Of a stretch of DNA of 64,000 bases, positions 1-11,084 are shown one piece after another (position 1 is the first letter of the stretch; every line of letters starts with the position of its first letter). The stretch is from Trichosphaerium sp. ATCC 40318 (taxonomy: Eukaryota; Discosea; Flabellinia; Trichosidae): positions 124,001 to 188,000 of the forward strand of contig JALMLS010000369.1 of NCBI GenBank assembly GCA_038496445.1, read 5' to 3'. The position numbers and the translations under genes were made by a program. The notes below the pieces were generated by a model. It searched no databases. It was not told the DNA's origin and saw only the letters and a list, made by a program, of their open reading frames with translations.

Positions 1-515
1 TAGAAAAGAAAAAAAGAAGATTACGCACACTATCAAATAGCTCTTTCAGGTTTTTTTGTGTTAAAGCGGAACACTCAACGTATTTAGCCATACCAAGTGC
101 TTTGGCTTTGTCTTGTGCTTCCTTGATTGCTATAATTTCTGTTATTGTCTTAATGATTCAACAAAATCTTAAAGACACATTGAGTACGTACAAACAGTCC
201 TCTCTGCAGCTAAATCTGAATAACAATGGTGAGTATTTATAGGTAAAACTCAGGTAAAGGTTATTTATATTACCTTCTTTGAATCCTGCTAGAACTAATG
301 CAGCTTCAGGAGCACCTTTTTTAGCTACATCAACCCACTAAGGTTTATTAATATTATGTTGTTTCAGTTTTAATAAATTCAGGAATCCATACAACACCAA
401 CATCATTGAAACTCTCCTCGTCTGTGATTGAAAAACAAACAGCAAATACATTTGTTTGTGGGAATGATAGCGCAGTAAGCTGAAGAAAAAGTGAGTTCAA
501 AACGATCAACTTTTT
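1..515 (-). CDS. Rho/Rac-family small GTPase, partial
   Basis: The C-terminal two thirds of a Rho-family GTPase are visible in at least three exons on the minus strand. LTALSFPQTNVFAVCFSI matches the Rho segment after switch II. WVDVAKKGAPEAALVLAGFKED covers the G4 region, but the usual TKxD reads FKED. YVECSALTQKNLKELFD carries the G5 SA motif and the Rho-type helix after it. The C-terminus, with any CaaX box, lies beyond the window start. No P-loop or DxxG exon was found between here and the next gene at 1411, so the 5' half is missing, hidden in exons I could not recognise, or lost. Family membership is clear; whether the gene is intact is not. Rho GTPases act at membranes on actin. A RhoGEF gene lies at 35.3-39.0 kb. 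Confidence 0.7.
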
Positions 516-785
516 TGTTCGGATTTCTTGTCTGTCTTTAGTTGCTTTTTATTTAGCCTCCGAGATTCCATTTACGCTCGTTTGCTGGAACGTATAACGT
601 GGCGATTTAAAAACACTTTTTCGTGATTTCGAAAATCAGAATCACGTGCACTCGAAAAAAGTAAACCGTACACGCAACATTTGTTCGTCTTTGCTTCCGA
701 ACGTATCTACGATTGTCAGCGGTTTACAGAGAAGGAGAAAACAAAAATGGTTTTTTATTTTACCCCACAAGCCTAAATTAACAGG

Positions 786-914
786 ATGGCCATTAGACAT
801 AATGTTAACGCTGTAATTATCACTGATAAAGGCGTTAATGAAGTGTTACGCCGTTTAGACTGTAGTACATTGTTTTTGGAACGTATGATGGAAAAGCTTC
901 TGTCGAATAGCTAA
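786..914 (+). CDS. Possible 42-residue protein, unknown
   Basis: An ATG opens a 42-codon frame starting MAIRHNVNAVIITDKGVNEV and ending at TAA. An AG just before the ATG could be a splice acceptor, so this might be the last exon of a gene starting at the ATG near 748. I recognise no family. The rest of 516-1410 shows no other coding signal: it holds a CACGTG near 643 and T-rich stretches. Confidence 0.2.
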   Translation: MAIRHNVNAVIITDKGVNEVLRRLDCSTLFLERMMEKLLSNS

Positions 915-1410
915 TTATACAACCTTAAGGTGTTTTAGGATAGTTTTGTACGTTTCTAATTCTTACATGTTTTGCCAACCTTGTTTGCGCCCACGAATAC
1001 ACTATCACAGTTAACATATGCGTAAATAATGCTACTAACCATTTAATAGACTTCATATTTAACGTTCGTTAGCCTAATTGACATCCTCCTTCTTTCCGAC
1101 TTAACTTATCCGACTTATCGATCCTTATATATGCGCAACCTCTAGCCTCCTTAGGGCCACGCCAACGAATTTGAGATGGCTGTTCTTGTATTTAGGGTTG
1201 GTTCTAGCCTCATTGTCGTGAGTTAGGCAACCAAGATTTCTATGGACTTGCGACACACTTTTTTTTCATACTGCCTCGAAAGTCACCCAGATTGTAGCTG
1301 TTTGGATTAGCAGTGTACCTACCTATTGTGGTCTAGACTCCGCATTTGGAAATACCTGTTTTTGGTTTTTTTGAAGCTATCAACAAACCAAGAAGCGTCT
1401 ACGCTTAAAC

Positions 1411-4113
1411 ATGCTTAGTATATCCTCTCTAGTGTATATCACAGTTTTAGCGGCTATTGTAGGCTGCGAATGCGAGGTCTACTACATGAGGCCTAATGGA
1501 ACCGGTAATGGTACCACAGAGGATTTGTACGCCTTTTTTTCGCTATACGAATGTTTTTCTTCGTAATTTTACTCCAAGAGCTGCAGGAAAGTTCAATTCA
1601 ATAAGCGGATTAAAAGGAGGTGATACTGTGCTTGTATCTGGTGGCAACTATACGACTTTTTATAAATGCGAGTATAACGTCTCAACAAGGCACCCTTTGT
1701 TGGCTTCGTTTCAAGGTTCAACAGGAAATCACATCATTATTAAAAACAAACCAGGTACGCAAGGCCAGACAACTGTTAGTATTTGGTGTTAATGTTGTCT
1801 TTTAGGCGAAGAGCCTTGGTTTTTTCTAGATTTTGAAGACGGTTGCACAATTACTCCTAACGAGTACAATGAGAAAAATGTTTGGGTGTGGTCAGCGTTA
1901 CCTTTTGACTCTCTACGTCATGTGACTTTCGAAGGCATAAATGTTGGGTCTGGTATAAGTACGTCTGACTGTCTGGAGTGGAAGAATCACGGTGTAAGGT
2001 TTTTTTATCTAACTTTCTTTTAAGCCAGAGGATTTGGATGTGATAGATGTGTTGACGTTTCATTCACGAAAGCAACATTGCGTGATTGTGGTGGACAATG
2101 TGTATTTATAGCGACTAATTCTGTTAATGTTACAGTAAAGGATTTAGATATAATACCAGGAAAAGGTAAACTTCAAAAAAATAGTGGCCATCAAGCGTGA
2201 TATGTTCGCTAATTTGTGGCCTTAGATATCGGAATAGATGGACTAACATATGGAGGTACGATATAGATATCCATCTATCTAGTACAGGTATTAATTGCAG
2301 TTAGGTGTCAACATTTTTGATAATTGTACCGGTACAATAGTATCAAACGTAACAATTACAAATGCCAATGGAGATGGTGACTTTGGCATCTGGATTACTG
2401 ACTCCTATGAAACAGTAAGTAGAAATAGTAACGTGATAAATCAGCTCTTGTTGCATGTTGTGGCTTTGTTCATGTTGTGTTATGTAGTCGAATGGCATTG
2501 TTTTTTGACTGTTACGCTTAAAGACATGTTTTTTTTAACTTAGTACTAGGTGTTGCAGGGTAATAAGCTTGTTTCCAATACAAATCAGATTATGTTATCT
2601 CAAGGCACTTCTGATACAATTATAACCAGGTACCACCTTTCGTTTAACCACCAACAACGAAAAAAAAGTGAAATTTCGGGTTATTTTAACTTTTTTTTTG
2701 GGATTCTTTTTGAGTTGGTGTTTATTTTCATGTTTAGAAATGTGATATCTGGTGGGAACTATGGTATATTCCAATTTTGTCCTCCTTGGAAAAATGATTG
2801 TGTCAATTTAGTCGAATTTTTTACAGAGAATACTCTGGTTTCAAACAATTTGTTTATCAATATAGCCAACCTCTCCAATCATCTTGTAAAGCCTATTGGA
2901 GGTGGATTTTATTATAATGTATTCCACAACATCTATGATCATAACGGTCTATTCCCTGGGTTTTCTACATGCGTTCAAATAAGGAACAATATCTTATCAG
3001 GGTACTTGTTTTATCTACCAATGTTATCTGCACTAACACCCTGTAGCGAAACTGTAACCCCGGGTCGAGAGATTATATATCTTAGTGATTGTAGTGATGA
3101 AATGAGTCACAATAACTTTCACAGGGAAGGCACAGGCGGTCAATACGGCTTTAGTCTTCATGGCAACTTTAATGTTGATTCAAAATTTAAAACTGAAATC
3201 ACAGATGATCCTGAGAGTACAAGACTTAGTTCGTTATCATCTTTACTATTTTATGGTATAAGCGTTGGTGAACAAGAAGATTATCACAAAGACTCACGAA
3301 GAGATGGCAATACAACACTTGGTATGACTATTCTTTTCTGAGACTTTTTAGTTGTTTTACAAATATGGTTTAGGTCTCTTCAGAGAGTGTTTTGATATCG
3401 GAGATAATGATACCTGTACTAAAGTAGGTTCATTTAATATTGAAAGAAGAATTAGACCAATCGGTGGAGCATTTATAAATGGTACTAGGAAGTGATCTGT
3501 CTATTTATTTACTCTTTCTATTAGGAACTATCATTGTTAATAATGATGCAACACTTTCGTTCAATGGTTCCACAATATATGCATTTACAAATAGCTGCGT
3601 TTCAGTACAAGGTAAACCCGAACAGTTGAGGGTACCATGCTCACTATTGTAGGATCTTTCCTTGTGAGTGTCGAAACCTTCAGCAATAACTTTACTGAAA
3701 ACTCCAACTATACTCTTCTCGAATTTCCTGATACTTGCACTCCAAGTGTAGAGAACATAACAATCAGTGGTGGTGGCCCTTGTAATGAGCCCCGTCTTAA
3801 TGTTGTTGGCACGTATTTTATTGTTTTGCGTTGATGCAGGGCATTCTAAAATATCACTTTGCCTAACTTGTCTTTAGGATCATCAATTATAGTTGTTTTC
3901 CTGTTTAGCTGCCAAGAATCTGCAAATGCAAGCAACTTAGTGTACATAATATCCGGATCAGTTGTTGGTGTTATACTGGTTCTTGTTGTGATGATTATTG
4001 TCATTGCTGTAATATGGCAACCTGAATTTCTATTCCCCCACAGCAGGAAAAACAGGAAGAAAAAAACAGTCATAGGTCGCAACGCAAATGTATCAGTACC
4101 GTTAGAGTGTTAA
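1411..4113 (+). CDS. Type I membrane protein with right-handed parallel beta-helix ectodomain
   Basis: The ATG begins a hydrophobic signal peptide (LSISSLVYITVLAAIVG). Next come the pattern VYYMRPNGTGNG and then GLKGGDTVLVSGGNYTTF and GNHIIIKNKPG, the hallmark start of pectate-lyase-like/right-handed beta-helix (DUF1565-type) domains. Many short exons follow with repeated N-V-T/I-S rungs (for example NCTGTIVSNVTITNANG, NKLVSNTNQIMLSQG). The last exon encodes a membrane span (VVGVILVLVVMIIVIAVIW) and a short basic tail ending VSVPLEC. At least ten introns are needed, mostly starting GTACG or GTAAG. The protein is probably a cell-surface carbohydrate-binding or carbohydrate-processing protein; no catalytic residues can be assigned. 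The intracellular tail of about 30 residues has no recognisable domain. Confidence 0.75.
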
Positions 4114-4597
4114 TAAACACAAGTTAGAATAGTTGCAATGCCTATTTTTGTTGGCTGTGTACTTGCGCTTTTGAACAAATCGTGTTTAGAAAATTCTACA
4201 CATTTCGACGATTTTTCTCGAAGGCTTGATTTCCACTAGTAGTGGCCACTTATGTTTACAGTGTGACATAGAACTTGACTTTACAATATTAATTCTGTAT
4301 CGTAATACCTCTGATTTCACGTGCAACAATATTTGATCATTAAAAAAAAACCAATACATAAATCAAACACTAGCAATGCTAAATCAAATAAATGCCTTCA
4401 AATAAAAATTTTGCCAAATACCCGGCTGTATTTAATAGCCAACTAATTTACATGTGCTACAAGTATATTATGTACCAAGTACTTACAATTAGCACAACAG
4501 AATATAATCCCCATTATTTTTTTGTTGTCATAACTTCGAAGACTTTGAAAGTCTTCGTGTTTCAACGGCAAAAAAAAACTAGGTAAAAATAATCCTC
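4114..4597. other. Intergenic spacer between convergent genes
   Basis: AT-rich spacer between the 3' ends of the beta-helix gene and the oxysterol-binding gene. Open frames here are short and show no family signature or coding pattern. I see no RNA gene. Confidence 0.5.
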
Positions 4598-7044
4598 CTA
4601 ATCTTCAGCATCAAAGAACTCATCGTCGCTCTCGTCATCACCGCCTTTATCTTGTAGTGTAACAGCATCTGTTTTTTCTGTAATTTCTTGTACATCATCT
4701 GCGTCAGAAGGAGAAGATCCACTACCACTGAGTTTGCTAAACTCTGGCTTTAGGTTCCAAACACCATCCTCATCTTTTGTGAAAAATTGTCTTGGCTTTT
4801 CTTTGAATCCCTCACTAAAACAAGCAATAAGTATAAGATAGTTTACGTACTTTCAAGACGATAGAGCCGAAATAAAAATAAAAGAAAAAAAAAATTGAAA
4901 TATTTCAATTTACCTTATTCTGTCACGTTGAGCTTGCTCAATTGTAGTCTTTGCATCATCTGCCTTTTGAAGATCTCCGCCCAATACATTACGTGTTACA
5001 TCAGCCCAAATCCTTTGATCCATTAGATAAAGGAGGGAAAGAGAAAAAACAACGAGGAACGAAATCCTTCATTTTTTGCATAAAAAAAGTCCAACGCTAA
5101 GATTGAGCGTTTGTGCTAACACCATTTTTTTGAAAATATATAGTACATACTTTGTAGAATCCCAATCATTTTTATCTTCCCATTTAGGATACAACATCTT
5201 GGCTTGTTTTGGGTTATCCTTCTCATCACTGGAAACTATAATTGTTTTATTAGGGTACTTCTCCTCTTCTCCCTCAGGCGCTGCAGGTACGACTTTTACA
5301 AGGCTAATGACTTCTAAATAGAAGAAATACAATCAGTTAAATGTTGGTTTAAAAATAACGTGATTTGCACGTGATAACTTGCCTTTTTTACCCCAAAATC
5401 CTTCAAGCTTGTAAGTAGGTTTATCGTTATCTAAGTCCTCTTTTCCGACGTATATTCCTCCTGTAACTTCAGTTTTACGGTTTTTATCAGCGTAATTCGT
5501 TTTTGCGAATATTTGGGTTTCTACGCAGAAAAAATCAAGTTTATCCATCCACGTGTGATAACGTGTTCCCCATAATACGTTTTTAATTGCCAAACTTGGG
5601 ATACACTAAACAGAAAGTCAAGGTTTTTCGATTGAAATAAAAAAGATTCATTGAAAAAAAAAAAGGATCTCAAGTAGCGTGAACGGTGCTCTGAATCTTT
5701 TTGATGATGCGATTTTAAATGTTAAATATTTTATGACGTACATCAACAGCAACGTATGTTTCATTAAAATTGTGATAGGTAATTTCTAATACTCCATTTT
5801 CTAACAAACAAGTGTTAAAAATAAGGTACAAAAAAATGGAAAAAATATTTTACACATTGACTATTTTTTTGACGTACGAGTCAAGCTGACCCAAGTGCCA
5901 TGGTACTATTTAATTATTAGTATAATCAACAAAATATAAAATATAAATTTTCGCTTTAAAAAGTCGAAGAGGGTCTCCTACAATCGAAACAATTTTCAAA
6001 AAAATATTTTTTCACTTTTTTGTTGGTAAAAAAAGCCGAGTTTGTTCCCAGAGACAGTCGCACTAGGACGTGCTAGATAGACCCGTAAATATAATAAAAA
6101 GCACTAAAGGAGGCCCTCTACTAAATGATCCGGGTACAGTCTTTGACACCAACCGTTTGTTATGAAAGTCTTTATCAACGTACTTTTACTGCAAACTCAA
6201 CATTGCATTTTATGGTGATGTTTTGTTTTACATCCTCAATAACAAATGCGCCCATAGGTGGATGATGAGACACTTGTTCTGCCGTAAAATAAGTTTCATT
6301 ATCATCTGTTTTTAGGAAGCATTCATGGCACTCTCCGAGAACAGGATTGTAAGGTTTCTTTTGAAACTAAAGCGAATTGATTAGCTACACGAAGAGCAGA
6401 GTTATTTGAAAAAAGAAAAAACAATAAACTTATAAAAACACTATCAGTTGTTATTATCAAGGCAAATGACCTGTTGTGGTACCAGTACGGAAAAAAACAA
6501 CCCAACATGATTTTGCTCAAAGTCTGTAGTTGTAATTTAACCGCGTATAGCACTAAAAAGGTAATGAGAGTATTTTGAACATACGTAGGAGCGTTTAAAG
6601 GCAGCGTAAACATAATTCATGACTATCGCCATTCTCTCAACTGGGGACTTTGTGTTGTTCCCGCTACGCCATGTTATACACTGTTGGCGAGTTATTGTAA
6701 GAAACAAACGTACGCGTTCAAAACGGGAAACCAACCAAGACAGCGTGAAGCACATAGCTCCAGGGCAGAGTAGGGTTCACAAAAGCCAGCCGGAAGGCCT
6801 GTATTAATAATTATTTGGAGACTATTGTAGTACACTTCTACGTACCCACTTTTGTGACATCGCCACCATTCAGGCGCAATTTATTTACGACCATCTTCGC
6901 TACAGCCCAAATTCCAAGCTTTCTGGCTCTCCAAGGACCAATGGAGTGTACGTAAGAAAACCCCTCTACGTATTCTTCAATCCACTCCTCGCCTTCCTCG
7001 CGAAATGGCACATTTGCCTCTGCACCACCCAAAAACATTGACAT
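4598..7044 (-). CDS. Oxysterol-binding protein-related protein (ORP)
   Basis: A lipid-transfer protein of the OSBP/ORP family, which exchanges sterols or phosphoinositides between membranes. The ATG at 7044 starts [14 protein letters not shown]. In order: [17 protein letters not shown] and [17 protein letters not shown] (lid and early ORD), [34 protein letters not shown], then the family signature [12 protein letters not shown] near 6250. The barrel strands follow ([31 protein letters not shown]). The C-terminal exons give [24 protein letters not shown], the conserved R/LW..V..A helix, and an acidic tail [13 protein letters not shown]. No PH or ankyrin domain is present, so this is a short ORP. 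About eight introns are inferred, several starting GTACGT. Confidence 0.85.
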
Positions 7045-7578
7045 TACGTATACGCGCTCTAAATAGTTTGTGATTACGTCAATGTGTATGTAGGACCACG
7101 TTGACGCCTTTGACAGTCACTTAACAAAAAAAGACGAGTTTTGACCACTCAGTGTTATTATGCCGTTCAACTTGCGGAGCGTTTCTGAGCGACGATAACA
7201 AATTGGTTCTTTCGCGAAAATACAAAAACAAAGACCGGCTAGTTACTGCTCCTAGCACCCTCGATAAAGCGAGTGATGGTATCAATAATTTCGACACGTT
7301 CGCTACCTTCACTGTAAAATATCCAACAATCCGAGTACCCTTTACATGCGTGTACGCCATCAAACACCTTTTGAAACTGTCGGGGAAAGAAATAATCGAA
7401 AATATCGAAAAATATCGTAAACCCTATGAAGCAAAAAAAACCAAATGCAGCAATGGCGAAAATTAGTTCATTTACAAATTGATCGAAAATTTTGGCTTTT
7501 TGGGAGTACTAACTACAGAAGGGGGTTCGTCATCACCTAATATTACAACATTAACAACAAGCCCATGCTAAACAAGTG
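7045..7578. other. Spacer with an unassigned open frame
   Basis: Lies between the start of the ORP gene and the 3' end of the SAPS gene. The plus strand is open from about 7152 to 7466 (segment LSRKYKNKDRLVTAPSTLD, ending TKCSNGEN), and the minus strand is also open over 7121-7363. Neither has an ATG in a good position or a family I recognise. The plus frame could be the last exon of a small gene; I leave it uncalled. Confidence 0.3.
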
Positions 7579-9413
7579 TTATTCAGCAAACGTACTGGAG
7601 CTGCTGCTTGAAGCCGACAAGTCATAGTCATCTGAATCACTACTTGATTCATTATGTCTCCGCCTGGTAATTGGTGGCGGTGTACAATCGGCTAAAAAGT
7701 AGTGTGAGATAAACAGAAAACAGCCTTTTTTATGATGGTACCATTGTAGTGAGAGCGTGAAGTTTGGCACGACTCCATAGGGGATATTGGTGCTTGGGGC
7801 CGAGGACTAGCAGGGAGAGTCTTGAGATGCGTATTAGGTGGTACAGTTCCCCGTTTGTTCTTTTCATGATGTGTATTTTTTTCTCGGTTTGATAAATGCT
7901 GTGATAGCACGTCCCATTGCTTCTGTCCATCAAGGACTTTTTGAACAGCTGGCTGCTCTAATCCAATATTGCGGAATGTCAAAGAAAGATGCACTATAGT
8001 GCCCATGTACTGAGTCTCAGTATTAAGTTTATGCCTAAATGTTTGTTGTCAACTAATGATTATCTTGTTTTTGACGCATACCTATTAATAAAAGATTCTA
8101 TTAAGCGTGAAATAAGATTGCCACTTGTCATGATGGCTACTACGTCCTTTGCAGAAGCGGAGCGAATACAGTGTATAATTATACCTTCAACAAGGTGATG
8201 TACGAAACTATTTGTTTCATGTTTAAACAGTAAGTCCTTGAGAAAAAAAAACCATTTAGATACATCGCAACTAGGAAGAAATAAAAGAGTAGAATTACCA
8301 ATAAACGAGCCATTAAATCAAGTTCCATTATTGCTGGAATAACGCAAGGATATGTTTTTCCCAAAGCACATACGCTCTCTAGTACCTCCAGGATCTACAC
8401 AAGACGTTTTAGAATGCAAAGGAACAAAGCAAATCCGAATTGAGCGAAAAAAGTAAAGGCAGGAAAATAAAATAGTTTATGCGTTTCCTGACCTTGGTTC
8501 GCGCAAGTCCAAACATTGGAACAACTGATCCATTTGCAGCTTTCCTCTGTAGTGGTTTCCATTGTTTTGGAGGAGCAAATAACAGTTTGTTCAAAATAGG
8601 AAGTGAACGTATAAATGTTACGAGCCACTTTGGTGCGTTTGATGGTATCTTCATTATTTGTTGAGCAACTTCCTACGGAAATAAAAAAATTAAATAAATA
8701 GTAAAGGAAAAAAAAGAAAAAATATTAATTGACCCTTTTACAGCGTTAAAGTCGTACCTCACAATCTCTTGATTGTAGCATTGTATCAATGAGTACAATA
8801 AAAATCTCTAGACCAAGGCCAAAGTTGATTTTGCTCACCTAAGCGTTGTGAGTGCTGTCAACAAAAAAAAAAGAGTGCAAAAATTTACCGTTGGCGCTGT
8901 TATAGCGGCTAGCAATTTCTCATAGTTGGAAGTTTCGTCCATAGCCTGATACACAGCTTGTTGAAGATGTGAATTATCTAGAATATCAATAAACGCTTGA
9001 CAAGCGTTAACAGTCTCCTAGCGATTAGTTTTAGCAATAAAAGGGTAGAGTGCGAGCTGGTTTTGGTATTATTGCGAGTATTTATACCTGTTTCTCGAAT
9101 TTAGCATCAAACATCAGCAAAAGCTTTGGTATTATCAATTTGATTAATTTACACCATCTGGTGTTTACGTCTTCATCGTCAGGGATAGTAACTTCATTTA
9201 CTAAGCCCTCAATAAACTCCTGGGTCTGTACATCAGGGGAGAAGCTTTGCAAAAACGATTCTAGGGAATCAGGCCCTGTAGAGCTATCTTCTACGCTGTC
9301 GGTGACCATAGGCTGTACTTCGCCCAATAGGCCAGTAGGTGATAATGGTACTGAAATAAAATCGGTAAGCGTTTGCGTTGGTGTGTTTAGCATAGCTTAC
9401 ATTCCTCTGTCAT
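7579..9413 (-). CDS. SAPS-domain protein, PP6/Sit4 phosphatase regulatory subunit
   Basis: Helical-repeat protein of the SAPS family, which binds the PP6/Sit4 catalytic subunit. The best diagnostic block is ILEVLESVCALGKTYPCVIP followed by MELDLMARLL and DLLFKHETNSFVHHLVEGII. It matches the family pattern of an L/R helix, then 'LLDLFFKY..NNFLH..VE'. Earlier exons give NTRWCKLIKLIIPKLLLMFD, ETVNACQAFIDILDNSHLQQ and VSKINFGLGLEIFIVLIDTML. The C-terminal region is low complexity and ends in an acidic/serine tail (ESSSDSDDYDLSASSSSSST), as in known SAPS proteins. Two starts are possible: ATG 9413 followed by a short intron (MTEE then LPLSPTG), or ATG 9393. The N-terminal part is short for the family. 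Confidence 0.75.
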
Positions 9414-9817
9414 GATGGAAAGGCGTCAAATTAACAATCGCTTCGTGCGCCTGCACGGGTTTCAGTTGAAAGGCTCTAACGTGCCTGTACGGGGTTAAAA
9501 ACACCGTATGTAAATAAAGAAGTTCGAGTCTTCTTTGCCAAAAGTGCTGACCGTGTAGATGGTAGTATATCTACTAGCGTGTAGCCTTACCTCCGATGAC
9601 TAGAGTGCCTGTTCTAAAATTACAGTATATTGCTTAGAGAAGCTAAGTTCGCTCTGCTCCTCTAATATTGGTTGGTAAGCGACTCACCACAATCTTTAGC
9701 GCAAGTGAAAGAAAGGTAAACTAACGACCCAAGCCACCAATAAGCCAAAACTGCCTTAATGCGTATTTCTATTATTTTTCCGTTGTGCTCTGTGTTTATC
9801 ATAATCAAATACCTACA
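9414..9817. other. Divergent promoter spacer (SAPS / SBDS)
   Basis: Shared upstream region of two divergently transcribed genes. It holds a short repeated phrase (GCCTGCACGGG near 9451 and GCCTGTACGGG near 9485) and a tRNA-like T-arm near 9520, but no complete tRNA fold. No coding signal seen. Confidence 0.4.
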
Positions 9818-10998
9818 ATGAGCAAAAGACACAAGACGCCACAAAATTTCAAAGTTCTCACGAATGTTGCTGTAGTACGACTTAAGAAAGGAGGAAAGCG
9901 TTTCGAAATTGCTTGTTACCCCAACAAAGTTCAGGAATGGCGTAAAAATATGTATGTTAGGGCTGTTTTATTCAGTGTAATTGTTTTGTAGAGAAACAGA
10001 CATTGATGAAGTTCTTCAGTCCGAGGAGATATTCGTCAACGTTGCTCAAGGCGAATTGGCCAATAACAAAATGTTAAAACGCGTATTTAAATCAACCAAT
10101 CGAAGCAAATTGTGTTTAGAGGTGCGTTTGCGTAATAACGCATTGTAAAAAACGTCACTGACATCTGTACTAGATTTTAAACAACGGGCAACTCCAACTT
10201 GCTACAAAGGAGCGTAAGGATCAACAAAAGAAGATATTTAATGAGATAGCCACAATTGTACGCTCAAATCGTTTACCTGAACTCTTATTCTTTTTTCAGG
10301 TTTCTGAAAAATGTATTGACACAACAACAAACAGGTTTGTGATGGAGTGTCATAGTCTTAACTAACCTCAATATTAGACCAGTAACTGTAGGACTTATTG
10401 AGCGTACAATGAAAGAAATTCACTTTGCTGTTAACCCTACAAGATCAGCAAAGCAACAAGTACAAATTTTTTTTGATTTGTTCCAGTTTTTTTGTCTTAT
10501 ATTTATTCTAGGCACTAGCAGTTATAAAAGATCTTCAAACAAAGCTTCCAATTGAGCGTGCAAAGATGAGATTGACGTTAAATTTTGAATTATCAGAAAC
10601 GTTAACTCCAGAGTCTATAAATGATGCCTTGAAGTCTTACATTTCTTACGAATTAATAAGAAAAGTAGAAAACAAATTAACAATTGTATGTTTCTAACAT
10701 TTGCATGGCCAGTATGCTTACTAAAACAATGTAGCAATGTTTAATGATTCCAAGAGACTATAGGGCTGTTAATAAGGCCACTACTGATATGAAGGGAAAG
10801 ATGGATATTACGGTAAGATAACATAACGATTTCACTTTTTTTTGACCTGTCATTGACACATTCCAGGTTCACAATTTGATACCAGCAGAAGACGAGTTTC
10901 TTGAACAGTATGAAGATGCTACATTACCTATTTTTGTTGGATTACCTGCGTTTGCTGTAGAAGAAGCAGAAGAAACACAAGAGAACAAAGAGGAGTGA
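9818..10998 (+). CDS. SBDS: Ribosome maturation protein SBDS (Sdo1)
   Basis: SBDS works with the GTPase EFL1 to release eIF6 from the late 60S subunit. The start ATG is at 9818 ([12 protein letters not shown]). The FYSH domain is clear: [50 protein letters not shown], with the usual spacing to [20 protein letters not shown]. Domain II follows ([39 protein letters not shown]). Domain III contains [20 protein letters not shown] and [17 protein letters not shown]. The acidic tail ends [10 protein letters not shown]. About eight exons; every junction keeps the family alignment in frame, so the gene looks intact. Confidence 0.93.
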
Positions 10999-11084
10999 GG
11001 TGTTCCGGAATTTTTTGTAAATAAAACACAAAGTTACTTAACATAAAATGAGAGATTTACAAACATAAGATTGGTAAATGCACA

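Noticed and set aside
4392-4586. Plus-strand ATG frame of 64 codons
   Set aside because: Low-complexity AT-rich translation with no signature, in the spacer between convergent genes.
7121-7363. Minus-strand open frame of 80 codons
   Set aside because: Overlaps a longer plus-strand open frame and shows no family signature; its neighbours give no splice context.
9500-9545. tRNA-like T-arm (GAAGTTCGAGTCTTC)
   Set aside because: No matching acceptor 5' strand, D arm or anticodon arm at tRNA spacing on either strand.
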